Assembly: GCA_031292575.1 (NCBI GenBank)
Contig: JARLGX010000037.1
Location: 1-64,000, forward strand
DNA from: Paludibacter sp.
GTDB taxonomy: Bacteria; Bacteroidota; Bacteroidia; Bacteroidales; Paludibacteraceae
Direction of reading: 5' to 3'
Length of the DNA: 64,000 nt
Shown here: positions 1 to 8,552 of the stretch, piece by piece
Position numbering within the stretch: the first letter of the stretch is position 1
How the letters are laid out: each line of letters begins with the position of its first letter
Position numbers and translations under genes: made by a program
The notes under the pieces: model-generated
Databases searched by the model: none
What the model was told of the DNA's origin: nothing
The model's input: only the letters and a program-made list of their open reading frames with translations

Positions 1-2
1 AC

Positions 3-128
3 TACGCTAAGTCTTTTGACGGATATAAAACAAGAATACTATCAAAAATCACCGCTGTAACGGTTATTCAAATGATAAACAAATTATTAAACAGAAATAT
101 CAACAATCTAAAATCACTTGTGGTCTAA
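3..128 (+). CDS. C-terminal end of an IS982-like transposase (partial)
   Basis: Reading frame 3 is open from the window edge to a TAA at 126-128 and encodes about 41 residues. The peptide (YAKS..GYKTRILSKITAVTVIQMIN..., ending NNLKSLVV) resembles the C-terminal tail of IS982-family DDE transposases, where a basic 'KTRI..K' stretch precedes an 'hhQhIN' helix and a short final tail. The catalytic part lies upstream of the window, so intactness cannot be judged. The right end of the element should lie between this stop and the peptidase start at 159; 'gcactacgggt' at 130-140 may belong to the terminal repeat, but the left end is not visible. The family call is from memory of the tail sequence. 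Confidence 0.62.
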   Translation, partial: YAKSFDGYKTRILSKITAVTVIQMINKLLNRNINNLKSLVV

Positions 129-158
129 ATGCACTACGGGTATATTATATCAGCAAAT

Positions 159-2237
159 ATGAAAACATTAATTAAAACAAGTATTATGGCAATAGCCGTT
201 ATGGCAGCATCGTGTGGCGCAAAAGACGAAAAACCAATCATTGGCAAACAACAACCCAAAATAGTGAATGGGCTTATGACTCCCGAAGTTCTTTGGGCTT
301 TTGGTCGCGTTGCGGGAGCACAAGTTTCGCCTGATGGAACAAAAGTACTTTACAGTGTATCGTATTACAGCATAGACCAGAACACGGGAAATTCAGAAAT
401 TTTTGTCATGAATACTGATGGTTCTGACAAAAAACAAATCACTCACACAGCTACTCGCGAGGCTGCCGCCAAGTGGATGAAAGACAATGAGCACATCGCA
501 TTTTTATCATCCGAAACTGGAACAATGCAGTTGTGGATTATGAAAGCTGATGGTACTGATCGCAAACAAATTACTGATCGGAAAGATGGAATTACCGATT
601 TTTTATTCTCGCCGGACGAATCAAAATTATTGTTCATTGCTGATGTAAAATATGGAGCACGGACAGTTGACAAATATCCCGATCTGCCAAAAGCCAGTGG
701 TGTAATCGTAACAGATTTGATGTACAAGCATTGGGACGAGTGGGTTCAAAGTGTGCCACACCCTTTTATTGCAAATTTTAAAGATAATAAAATAAACGAC
801 GAAATAGATGTTTTGAAAGGTGAACCGTTTGAAAGCCCTATGAAACCATTTGGAGGAATTGAGCAATTGGCATGGAGCCCTGATGGAAAAACAGTGGCTT
901 ATACTTGCCGCAAAAAGACCGGTAAAGCATACGCGCTTTCAACCAATTCGGATATTTATTTTTACAACTTAGAAACAGGGAAAACCGAAAACAAAACAGT
1001 TGGCATGATGGGCTATGATCAGAATCCCACTTTTTCGCCCGATGGAAAATGGATGGCTTGGGAAAGTATGGAGCATGATGGCTATGAGTCCGACAAAGAC
1101 AGATTATTTATTATGAACCTCTCGACCGGAGAAAAAACGGATGTTTCTGCTAATTTTGACCAAAATTCGACCGGTTTAACATGGTCAGCCGACAGTAAGT
1201 CAATTTACCTCATCAGCTGTTGGCATGCTTTGACGCAAATATACAACGTTACTATAGCTGATAAAAAATTCACTCAAATCACAAAAGGAATACAGGATTA
1301 CTCCTTTGTTGCTTTAGCAAAAGACAAGTTAATTGGGGTAAAACACTCTATGAGCAAACCGGATGAAATTTATTCAATTAATCCAAAAACCGGCACCGAA
1401 ACAGAATTGTCATTCGAAAATAAAGATATTCTTTCTCAACTTCAAATGGGGAAAGTAGAAGAACGATGGATTGAAACCACCGACCACAAACAAATGCTGA
1501 CATGGGTAATTTATCCACCACATTTTGATAAAACCAAAAAATACCCAACTTTACTTTATTGCGAGGGCGGACCACAATCCACTGTAAGCCAATTTTGGTC
1601 ATACAGATGGAATTTTCAGATAATGGCTGCCAACGGCTATATCATTGTTGCACCAAATCGCCGAGGGCTACCCGGATTTGGAATGGATTGGCTTACAGAG
1701 ATTAGTGGCGATTATGGAGGACAGAATATGAAAGATTATTTTTCAGCCATTGATGCTATGGCAAAAGAACCGTTTGTAAATAAAGATAAATTGGGTTGTG
1801 TTGGAGCAAGTTACGGTGGATTCTCTGTTTATTGGATGGCGGGGCATCACGAAAAACGCTTTAAAGCATTTATTGCTCACGATGGTATGTTTAACCTTCC
1901 ACAGCAATACTTGGAAACTGAAGAAATGTGGTTTGTAAACTGGGATTTAGGCGGTCCATACTGGGATAAAATGAATGCCATTGCACAACGCTCATATGCA
2001 AATTCTCCGCATTTATTTGTAGACAAATGGGATACTCCTATTTTAGTTATTCATGGAGAGAAAGATTATCGCATTTTGGCTTCACAAGGAATGGCAGCTT
2101 TTAACGCAGCTGTATTACGTGGCGTTCCTGCAGAGATGTTGATTTTCCCTGATGAAAATCACTGGGTACTCCAACCACAGAACGGTATTCTTTGGCAACG
2201 AACATTCTTTGCATGGCTTGATAAATGGTTAAAATAA
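159..2237 (+). CDS. S9-family prolyl oligopeptidase-like peptidase, lipoprotein
   Basis: Serine peptidase of the prolyl oligopeptidase family (DPP4/acylaminoacyl-peptidase type), predicted to cleave short peptides in the periplasm or at the outer membrane. I choose the ATG at 159 (692 aa), because it starts a lipoprotein signal with lipobox AASC; the in-frame ATG at 129 adds ten residues that spoil the signal and may lie in IS sequence. Residues ~40-430 form a WD40/TolB-like propeller with repeated 'SPDG' turns. The C-terminal alpha/beta hydrolase has nucleophile Ser ~551 in GASYGG, Asp ~636 in HGEKDY and His ~668 in DENHW, so the triad is complete. It is a single gene with a terminator at 2266-2300. 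Substrate unknown. Confidence 0.93.
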   Translation: MKTLIKTSIMAIAVMAASCGAKDEKPIIGKQQPKIVNGLMTPEVLWAFGRVAGAQVSPDGTKVLYSVSYYSIDQNTGNSEIFVMNTDGSDKKQITHTATREAAAKWMKDNEHIAFLSSETGTMQLWIMKADGTDRKQITDRKDGITDFLFSPDESKLLFIADVKYGARTVDKYPDLPKASGVIVTDLMYKHWDEWVQSVPHPFIANFKDNKINDEIDVLKGEPFESPMKPFGGIEQLAWSPDGKTVAYTCRKKTGKAYALSTNSDIYFYNLETGKTENKTVGMMGYDQNPTFSPDGKWMAWESMEHDGYESDKDRLFIMNLSTGEKTDVSANFDQNSTGLTWSADSKSIYLISCWHALTQIYNVTIADKKFTQITKGIQDYSFVALAKDKLIGVKHSMSKPDEIYSINPKTGTETELSFENKDILSQLQMGKVEERWIETTDHKQMLTWVIYPPHFDKTKKYPTLLYCEGGPQSTVSQFWSYRWNFQIMAANGYIIVAPNRRGLPGFGMDWLTEISGDYGGQNMKDYFSAIDAMAKEPFVNKDKLGCVGASYGGFSVYWMAGHHEKRFKAFIAHDGMFNLPQQYLETEEMWFVNWDLGGPYWDKMNAIAQRSYANSPHLFVDKWDTPILVIHGEKDYRILASQGMAAFNAAVLRGVPAEMLIFPDENHWVLQPQNGILWQRTFFAWLDKWLK

Positions 2238-2265
2238 TGATTTAAATTCTTAAAAAAATACTTTG

Positions 2266-2300
2266 AACTCCCATTTTTAATTATAAAAATGGGAGTTTTT
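2266..2300 (+). terminator. Rho-independent terminator after the S9 peptidase
   Basis: A 13-bp inverted repeat (AACTCCCATTTTT at 2266-2278 and its complement at 2285-2297) with a 6-nt loop is followed by a T run. Confidence 0.85.
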
Positions 2301-2454
2301 ATAATCATTTAAGTTCAATTTACCTAAAGTTTAATTTCGTTTTCCTCAATTTCTTGAAATTTCAAGTTAATTTTGTATTTTTACAACTATTAATGAATTT
2401 ATTCAAATAACAATGCAACGTTTTTATGTGTTTGTTCATCTTACTTTTTAGATT

Positions 2455-3012
2455 ATGGAATTGAAAAAGCGGATAATTGACGAACAACAATTGATTGCCG
2501 GCTGTAAAGAGGGAAAATCGTGGGCTCAAAAAGAGCTATACGATTTATATTCACCTGCTATGATGAGCATTTGCATGCGCTATGCAAATAACAGAGAAAA
2601 TGCACGTGATATTTTACAGGATGGATTTATAAAATTATTTACCAAAATAGACACTTATTCCGAAACTGGTTCATTTGCGGGTTGGATAAAAAAGATTTTT
2701 ATCAATACTGCGCTTGAATTTTTAAGACAAAATGATATATTGAAACAAAGTGAGAACATTGAGGAATATGACAATACCATTGAAAATAATGATATAACGG
2801 TCCTTGAAAAAATCTCAAACGACGATTTAATGACTTGTATAAGAGAATTATCTGATGGTTATAGGACGATATTCAACCTGTATGTTATTGAAGGTTATAC
2901 ACACGCTGAAATTTCCAAAACGCTGAATATTAGTGAAGAAACATCTCGGTCTCAATTTATGCGGGCACGTAGAATTCTCCAAAAAAAGGTATTATTACTT
3001 ACAGGACACTAA
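2455..3012 (+). CDS. ECF-type RNA polymerase sigma factor
   Basis: Sigma-70 family extracytoplasmic-function factor, 185 aa, directing RNA polymerase to a stress or envelope regulon. Region 2 lies at ~25-95 (YDLYSPAMMSICMRYANN, then ARDILQDGFIKLF) and region 4 at ~125-175 with the helix-turn-helix GYTHAEISKTLNISEETSRS. The stop overlaps the next gene's region, with the anti-sigma ATG only 1 nt downstream (3014), which fits translational coupling. A TAATTTTG motif at 2368-2375 may be the housekeeping -7 box, without a clear -33 partner. It heads a four-gene operon with the anti-sigma protein, a serpin and a lipoprotein. Its regulon is not known; self-regulation is likely by analogy. Confidence 0.93.
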   Translation: MELKKRIIDEQQLIAGCKEGKSWAQKELYDLYSPAMMSICMRYANNRENARDILQDGFIKLFTKIDTYSETGSFAGWIKKIFINTALEFLRQNDILKQSENIEEYDNTIENNDITVLEKISNDDLMTCIRELSDGYRTIFNLYVIEGYTHAEISKTLNISEETSRSQFMRARRILQKKVLLLTGH

Positions 3013-3013
3013 A

Positions 3014-4279
3014 ATGCAAGACAAAATAAATAATAAAGAACAAGATCTTTTTAGCGAGCTTATCAGGCAAAAACTGGAAAATCACCAATTGCCGGTAGAT
3101 GCTGAGTGCTGGAACGAAATTGAAGAACGGTTGAAATCAAAGAAACGAAGAACAATCCCACTTTGGTTTTTGATAACCGGAGGTGCAGCTGTCGCAACTT
3201 TAGCATTGCTTTTTTCATTACACATAGCGTCAAATTCTACTGATTTCATTGGAAAGTCTAAATCTGCTAACTTTAAAATAGAAAATCCACGATTAAAACA
3301 TATTGCAAAGCAGCAAATAATACAAACGTTGGAAACTGTAAAAACGAAAAACTTCCAATTAAGTATTGAAAAGCAGTCTCTGAGAAAAAAGGATAATACA
3401 ATTAATGAGAATATGTTAGCTCAAATTCAAAAAGTCAGTCCTGATACAACAGAAAATAACCAAATCATAAATTCAAATACGGGTAAAGTAAATAATCAAA
3501 TGGGTTTGAATCAGGCAACAGCTGAAAGCGAAGACTCAATAAATGATAAAAAAATTGCAAAAATAATTCCAAACAGTCTAACTGAAATGACTATTAAGGA
3601 ATCAATTGCGAAATCAAAAGATAAAACAAACTGGCTGCTGACTGCAGCAGTGGAAACAGGAGGAGGCATGAATTTAAGCAGTTCAAATAGTAATTTGATG
3701 GCAAACAATGGATATGCTGGTTTGACTTCAGCCAGTGGCAGTTACCTTAATGACAAGATTGCTAACGATTATTCACAGAAAACTTATCTTCCACCGTTTT
3801 CAGTTGGTTTTACAATCAGAAAAAGCATTGACAAAACAATAGGTATTGAAACTGGATTGGTTTACACGTACTTAGTCTCTACATTCGCTAATAATGGTGT
3901 TCAACAGAAGGATGCAAATCTTAAATTGCATTATTTGGGAGTACCTTTAAACCTCGTTGTAAAGCTTTGGAGTAATCCTAAATGGGAAATTTATCTTTCG
4001 GGTGGCACTATGGTTGAAAAAGGACTTGTTTCAATCTATACTCAAAATGAATATATTAACAATCAGACTTCTACAACTATGATTAAAACAGGAATCGATG
4101 GATTTCAATGGTCGGCAAATGCTGCTGCAGGTGCAGCATATAAAATTCAGAAAAATTGGGGAATTTATTTCGAACCAAAGTTTTCCTATTTCTTTGACAA
4201 CAACCAGCCAGTTAGTGCCCGTACGCAATATCCTGTGGTTTTTGGGTTAAGCTTGGGATTAAGATATCAATTTAAATAA
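3014..4279 (+). CDS. Membrane-spanning anti-sigma protein with C-terminal outer-membrane beta-barrel (Dma-like)
   Basis: Predicted partner of the sigma factor just upstream; 421 aa from the ATG at 3014. The frame stays open upstream inside the sigma gene, but 3014 directly follows the sigma stop. Residues 1-48 are charged and cytoplasmic (LFSELIRQKLENHQ, a sigma-binding candidate). One transmembrane helix lies at ~49-71 (IPLWFLITGGAAVATLALLF). A Lys/Asn/Gln-rich linker runs to ~190, and the remainder is a porin-like barrel of short alternating strands ending in GLRYQFK. The protein would therefore cross the inner membrane and insert in the outer membrane. This matches the dual membrane-spanning anti-sigma proteins described in Bacteroides (Dma), where the barrel is thought to sense outer-membrane state. 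Assignment rests on architecture and position. Confidence 0.82.
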   Translation: MQDKINNKEQDLFSELIRQKLENHQLPVDAECWNEIEERLKSKKRRTIPLWFLITGGAAVATLALLFSLHIASNSTDFIGKSKSANFKIENPRLKHIAKQQIIQTLETVKTKNFQLSIEKQSLRKKDNTINENMLAQIQKVSPDTTENNQIINSNTGKVNNQMGLNQATAESEDSINDKKIAKIIPNSLTEMTIKESIAKSKDKTNWLLTAAVETGGGMNLSSSNSNLMANNGYAGLTSASGSYLNDKIANDYSQKTYLPPFSVGFTIRKSIDKTIGIETGLVYTYLVSTFANNGVQQKDANLKLHYLGVPLNLVVKLWSNPKWEIYLSGGTMVEKGLVSIYTQNEYINNQTSTTMIKTGIDGFQWSANAAAGAAYKIQKNWGIYFEPKFSYFFDNNQPVSARTQYPVVFGLSLGLRYQFK

Positions 4280-4293
4280 AATTTAAATCTGTC

Positions 4294-5523
4294 ATGAAAA
4301 AGCTTGTTCAACTCGTATTAATCGTCTTTTTTACAATTAGTTGTAGTAATCAAAACGATCCAAAAATTGTAATTCCTGTAGATGCTAAACCAATACTTCT
4401 AAAAGCAGGAATGGAAAAACGTGTAAATCAAGACAATGAATTTGCTTTTGATTTACTGAGAAATATAATCACGTCTTCGGGCGAAACAAATGTATTTATT
4501 TCGCCATTGAGTGTGAGTATTGCATTAGGAATGGCCTGGAACGGAGCAAACGGGCAGACCAAAACAGAAATGGAAACTGCCATGAAAATGAGTGGAATGA
4601 CCCCTGATGATATTAATGGTTATTACCAGATTATGCAATCCACTTTGCCAGAAATTGATCCGACAACCAAATTAAAGATTGCCAATTCATTGTGGTATAA
4701 GAATGGCTTTCCTGTAAAAGCTAATTTTTTGAAAACTAATTCCGATTATTTCAATGCATATATTAAAGAGTTGGATTTCTCGCAAAGTTGGGCTGTGGAC
4801 ACCATCAATAACTGGTGTGCAAAGAAAACAAATAATCTGATTACAAAACCGCTGGACAAAATTGATGCAAACAATGTTATTTTTTTAGTAAATGCCATTT
4901 ATTTCAAAGGAATATGGCGGAAACAATTTGAAACAAAAAATACTTCGGAAGCTAATTTCACCAATGAGCTTGGGAATGAAGTGAAAGTAAATATGATGTT
5001 CCAAAGAGATACATTTGCTTATGCAGAAGACGCTTATGCCCAATACCTTGATATGCCTTATGGCAATAAAGCATTTTCGATGACAGTTATTTTGCCGCTT
5101 GATGGAAAAACAACCACAGATGTTTTAAATCAGATGACAGCAGATACATGGAGTAATCTGATTCAGAATATGCCGACAAAAGAAGTGGAAGTTTATATGC
5201 CACGATTCAAAACCCAGAACAATTTTTTACTCAACGATCCACTAAAAAATATGGGGATGAATCTGGCCTTTACCGATTTGGCTGATTTTACAAATATTGC
5301 GGATGCAAGTTTGATGATCTCAAGGATTATTCATGATACCTATATAGAAGTCAACGAAGAAGGAACTGAGGCCGCAGCCGTAACAATTATTGAAGTTGGC
5401 GTTACTTCCGCCCACCCCACCCCTGTTTTCAGAGTCAATAAGCCCTTCCTTTTCGTTATTCGCGAAAAAAGTACTGGCGTTATACTTTTTATTGGCAAAA
5501 TGGGGAATGTGGCTAAATACTAA
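4294..5523 (+). CDS. Serpin-family protease inhibitor, lipoprotein
   Basis: A 409-aa serpin anchored as a lipoprotein (signal MKKLVQLVLIVFFTISC; acyl-Cys 17). Serpins trap target proteases by inserting the cleaved reactive-centre loop into a beta-sheet. The fold is complete, with NVFISPLSVSIALGMAWNGA near the N-terminus and NKPFLFVIREKSTGVILFIGK near the C-terminus. The hinge at ~355-363 is E-E-G-T-E-A-A-A-V, small residues as expected for an inhibitory serpin. Counting 14 residues from the hinge Gly357 puts P1-P1' at Thr371-Ser372. It starts 14 nt after the anti-sigma gene and is surely co-transcribed. Target protease unknown; the Tannerella forsythia serpin miropin is a precedent in this phylum. 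Confidence 0.93.
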   Translation: MKKLVQLVLIVFFTISCSNQNDPKIVIPVDAKPILLKAGMEKRVNQDNEFAFDLLRNIITSSGETNVFISPLSVSIALGMAWNGANGQTKTEMETAMKMSGMTPDDINGYYQIMQSTLPEIDPTTKLKIANSLWYKNGFPVKANFLKTNSDYFNAYIKELDFSQSWAVDTINNWCAKKTNNLITKPLDKIDANNVIFLVNAIYFKGIWRKQFETKNTSEANFTNELGNEVKVNMMFQRDTFAYAEDAYAQYLDMPYGNKAFSMTVILPLDGKTTTDVLNQMTADTWSNLIQNMPTKEVEVYMPRFKTQNNFLLNDPLKNMGMNLAFTDLADFTNIADASLMISRIIHDTYIEVNEEGTEAAAVTIIEVGVTSAHPTPVFRVNKPFLFVIREKSTGVILFIGKMGNVAKY

Positions 5524-5544
5524 AGGATTATACAACATAAAGTT

Positions 5545-6366
5545 ATGAAAAAGTTAAAGAGAGTCTGCAGACTTAAAATGGAAAGTTATTTTGCGACTTT
5601 ACTTTTCATAATATTCATTCAGAGTTGCGGACAAAATGAGGTATCCATAAATAGCGATACAAGTTATCCCACAACGTACAAAAAACTGGACACTGCTACC
5701 CTGACTCAAATGCGAACACAGTTTGCCACGGCGAATCCCTATCTTACCAGTTCGATCACTGATTTTGGTTTTTGTGGTTACCTTGATAACCTTTTACCGG
5801 CTCAATGGCCTGCCCGAATTCCTGATTTATCAAGGACTGAGGCTATCAATGTAGTAAAGTCTTTTATATCACAAAATACAACACTGTTGGGAGTTAAGTC
5901 AACCGACGCAATTGCATTTTCAAGTATTGATTCTTTCACCATTTCCGATGGGAGTCTTAAATGGTATATCACTACCGATTTTCAGAATTATAGCGGTTTG
6001 GAAGTCTATAATACGTATATAGATACCGATATAACAAATGGCAAAGTCATTTCATGTTCCGGCAATTGGTATCCTTATATTTATATTCCGGCTAAAATGA
6101 ATGTAACTGAAGAGAAGGCCAAATCGATTCTTTTAAACAAGGTAGTTTATTTAGCGGATATTGCCGGAAAACCCATTCCAATGACTATTACAGCTAAGAG
6201 TCTGGAAACTGCCTCGTTCTCAAATATGATTTATCCACTTGAAACAACGGATAAAATTGAATTGCATGTAGTATGGGTAGTGACTATTCCTGAAGTTTTT
6301 TATGTGGTATATTTGGACGTCATGACCGGCGAAATAATCGGAGGGTATCCAACAGTTCTTTCCTAA
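5545..6366 (+). CDS. Lipoprotein with a C-terminal PepSY-like segment
   Basis: A 273-aa exported protein I do not recognise by name. The N-terminus has basic residues, a hydrophobic stretch (YFATLLFIIFIQSC) and lipobox IQSC at Cys ~28. I keep the first ATG because it supplies the positive charges; the ATG at 5578 is an alternative. The C-terminus (LHVVWVVTIP..YVVYLDVMTGEIIGG) resembles the end of PepSY/FTP domains, small propeptide-like modules that can inhibit peptidases. It is the last gene of the sigma/anti-sigma/serpin operon, 21 nt after the serpin, so a role in controlling proteolysis at the envelope is plausible but inferred. Confidence 0.7.
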   Translation: MKKLKRVCRLKMESYFATLLFIIFIQSCGQNEVSINSDTSYPTTYKKLDTATLTQMRTQFATANPYLTSSITDFGFCGYLDNLLPAQWPARIPDLSRTEAINVVKSFISQNTTLLGVKSTDAIAFSSIDSFTISDGSLKWYITTDFQNYSGLEVYNTYIDTDITNGKVISCSGNWYPYIYIPAKMNVTEEKAKSILLNKVVYLADIAGKPIPMTITAKSLETASFSNMIYPLETTDKIELHVVWVVTIPEVFYVVYLDVMTGEIIGGYPTVLS

Positions 6367-6407
6367 AACAAATACGGAGTGATCAAAAGACCACTCCGTA
6401 TTTGTTT
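6366..6407. terminator. Bidirectional terminator between the serpin operon and fabI
   Basis: A perfect 16-bp stem (6366-6381 with 6392-6407) with a 10-nt loop. The ends are A-rich on one side and T-rich on the other, so it can end transcription from both convergent genes. Confidence 0.9.
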
Positions 6408-6423
6408 TATTTAAAAAAGTTGA

Positions 6424-7281
6424 TTATCCGTAAATAATTTTTCCATTCTCGTCTTTAAAATCTTCAAAGCTTTTGTTGTATTGTTCCATAGCACTGTAAC
6501 TCATTGCCATACTGGAGAAACCCCCATCGTGAAGAAGATTTTGCATGGTTACTTTGCGTGTAAGGTCACTAAACATTACCACACAATAGTTCGCACAATC
6601 TGAGGCAGTTGCATTTCCAAGAGGTGACATACGATCTGAAAAATCAAGAAGTCCATCTATTCCTTTTACTCCACTTCCGGCGGTTGTAACGGTTGGCGAT
6701 TGAGAAATAGTATTTACACGTACATTATGTTCACGTCCATAAATATAACCAAAACTACGTGCAATAGATTCCAACATCGATTTGGCATCGGCCATATCAT
6801 TGTATCCAAAAACAGTACGCTGAGCAGCCATATAACTAAGGGCCACCACCGAGCCATATTCATTTATAGCATCCATTTTCTTTGCAACCTGAAGCATTTT
6901 ATGAAACGAAATAGCTGAAATATCCAAAGTAGTATTCAGCATATCGTAATCCAAATCATCATAAGTTCGTTTCTTGCGCACATTTGGAGACATGCCGATA
7001 GAATGTAACACAAAGTCAATTTTTCCTCCTAAAGCTTCCATGGATTGGATAAAAACCTGTTCCAGATCTTCTACGCTAGTAGCATCGGCCGGAATAAGCT
7101 TCGCATTAAGCTTTTCAGCCAACTCGTTTGTTGTTCCCATTCGAACTGCTAATGGAGTATTTGATAAGGTGATAATCGCACCTTCTTCTACTACGCGTTC
7201 TGCAACTTTCCAAGCAATTGACATGTCGTTCAATGCTCCAAATACAATACCTCTTTTACCTTTTAATAAATCGTTACTCAT
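6424..7281 (-). CDS. fabI: Enoyl-[acyl-carrier-protein] reductase (FabI)
   Basis: Catalyses the last reductive step of each cycle of type II fatty acid elongation, using NAD(P)H, in the cytoplasm. It is an SDR-fold protein of 285 aa, slightly longer than E. coli FabI. The N-terminal cofactor motif is GKRGIVFGALNDMSIAW. The active site has the FabI-type pattern SY-x9-Y-x6-K: Tyr150, Tyr160 and Lys167. The C-terminus carries a short acidic extension ending FKDENGKIIYG. It is a single gene, convergent with the serpin operon, with a TATCTTTG -7 box about 80 nt upstream of its start. Confidence 0.96.
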   Translation of the reverse strand: MSNDLLKGKRGIVFGALNDMSIAWKVAERVVEEGAIITLSNTPLAVRMGTTNELAEKLNAKLIPADATSVEDLEQVFIQSMEALGGKIDFVLHSIGMSPNVRKKRTYDDLDYDMLNTTLDISAISFHKMLQVAKKMDAINEYGSVVALSYMAAQRTVFGYNDMADAKSMLESIARSFGYIYGREHNVRVNTISQSPTVTTAGSGVKGIDGLLDFSDRMSPLGNATASDCANYCVVMFSDLTRKVTMQNLLHDGGFSSMAMSYSAMEQYNKSFEDFKDENGKIIYG

Positions 7282-7357
7282 GTTTTATTTGTTAATAGTC
7301 CATTTATCTAACACTTTAAATTTTAGAATGTTTAATCAAACGAACTGAATTTCTGCA

Positions 7358-7365
7358 CAAAGATA
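7358..7365 (-). promoter_or_regulatory. fabI promoter, -7 box
   Basis: On the minus strand this reads TATCTTTG, matching the Bacteroidota -7 consensus TAnnTTTG. A TTTC sits 19 nt upstream in place of TTTG. Confidence 0.55.
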
Positions 7366-7508
7366 CGCTAAATGTGCAATAAATGAAAATTTTTCTAATA
7401 AAATTTCACTTTACACTTATTTATTTTACTGATATTAAGCAACTTGATATAATACATTTCATATTTAATTTCGATAGTATTTTTTTGTACATAAATAATA
7501 CAAAATAA

Positions 7509-7545
7509 AAATCACCTCAAAAACATTCAGTTTTTGAGGTGATTA
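7509..7545 (-). terminator. Terminator of the serC-serA operon
   Basis: A 13-bp stem (ATCACCTCAAAAA and its complement) with a 7-nt loop, followed on the minus strand by a T-rich stretch. It lies ~20 nt after the serA stop. Confidence 0.85.
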
Positions 7546-7563
7546 AATTATATAAAAACGAGA

Positions 7564-8481
7564 CTAATTTACTTTGAACAGAGCATTACCGTTTTTCAAG
7601 AAGCCTACAATTTGTTTTGCAGCTGCAATACCCGCATTGATATTAGCTTCTGAGGTCTGCGCTCCCATTTTTTTGGGGGTTGTAAAATAACGTCCACCTA
7701 CTTTTTCTTTCATGGTTGCATCATTACCCGGCACAATATCAGTAACATATTTAAAATCGGGATGTGATTCCATAAACTCCAGCATCTCTGCTTCGTTTAT
7801 AACCTCTTTGCGAGCTGTGTTTACAAGTACCGCACCTTTTGGCATGCGAGCAAGCAAAGCTGCATTAATAGACTGTTTGGTTTCAGCAGTTGCAGGAATA
7901 TGCAACGATACAATGTCAGAAACACTGTAAAGCTCTTCAACCGACGACAATGCTTTTACACCATCTTTCTCGATTACTTCGGCAGGACAAAATGCATCAA
8001 ACGCATACAATTCCATTCCGAAACCTTTAGCAATACGAGCCACATTGCGACCAACATTTCCGTACGCATGAATTCCAAGTTTTTTGCCCATTAATTCAGT
8101 ACCTGAAGTTCCATTATAGAAATTACGCACGGCAAAAACGAGTAAGCCAAAGACTAATTCTGCAACTGCATTTGAATTTTGTCCGGGCGTATTCATTATG
8201 CAAACTCCAGCTTTTGTAGCAGCTTCAAGGTCTACATTATCATAACCAGCTCCTGCACGTACAACTATTTTCAATTGTTTAGCTACAGCAATAACTTCCG
8301 CATCAACAATGTCGCTGCGAATAATAATTGCATCAGCATCTACAACTGCATCAAGCAATTGTTGTTTTTCTGTATATTTTTCTAGCAAAGCCAATTCGAA
8401 ACCGGCTGCTTCTATTTCTGTGCGAATTCCGTCAACTGCAACTTTTGCAAACGGTTTATCAGTAGCGATTAAAACTTTCAT
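7564..8481 (-). CDS. serA: D-3-phosphoglycerate dehydrogenase, short Lys-type (IIIK-like)
   Basis: Oxidises 3-phosphoglycerate to 3-phosphohydroxypyruvate, the first step of serine synthesis. I use the ATG at 8481 (305 aa, MKVLIATDKPFAKVAV), because the 14 residues added by an upstream ATG do not look like this family. It has only substrate- and nucleotide-binding domains, with no ASB or ACT regulatory domain. The Rossmann motif is HAYGNVG at 138-144 and the conserved Arg is in NTARKE (~224). The usual catalytic His motif PHxGG is replaced by PKKMG at ~269-273. That corresponds to type IIIK enzymes, first recognised in Entamoeba and related Bacteroidota, where Lys replaces His. It follows serC in an operon. 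Confidence 0.93.
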   Translation of the reverse strand: MKVLIATDKPFAKVAVDGIRTEIEAAGFELALLEKYTEKQQLLDAVVDADAIIIRSDIVDAEVIAVAKQLKIVVRAGAGYDNVDLEAATKAGVCIMNTPGQNSNAVAELVFGLLVFAVRNFYNGTSGTELMGKKLGIHAYGNVGRNVARIAKGFGMELYAFDAFCPAEVIEKDGVKALSSVEELYSVSDIVSLHIPATAETKQSINAALLARMPKGAVLVNTARKEVINEAEMLEFMESHPDFKYVTDIVPGNDATMKEKVGGRYFTTPKKMGAQTSEANINAGIAAAKQIVGFLKNGNALFKVN

Positions 8482-8508
8482 ATTTTTTATGTCTAAGACC
8501 AAAAGACA

Positions 8509-8538
8509 AAAGTCTAAGGACATATGACCTTAGACTTT
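8509..8538. repeat. Inverted repeat in the serC-serA spacer
   Basis: AAAGTCTAAGG and its complement CCTTAGACTTT (11-bp arms, 8-nt centre) lie between the two genes. A further GTCTAAGACC occurs at 8491-8500. It could be a hairpin that tunes serA expression or simply a Bacteroidota-style intergenic word repeat. Confidence 0.6.
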
Positions 8539-8552
8539 CGATATTTGACAGA

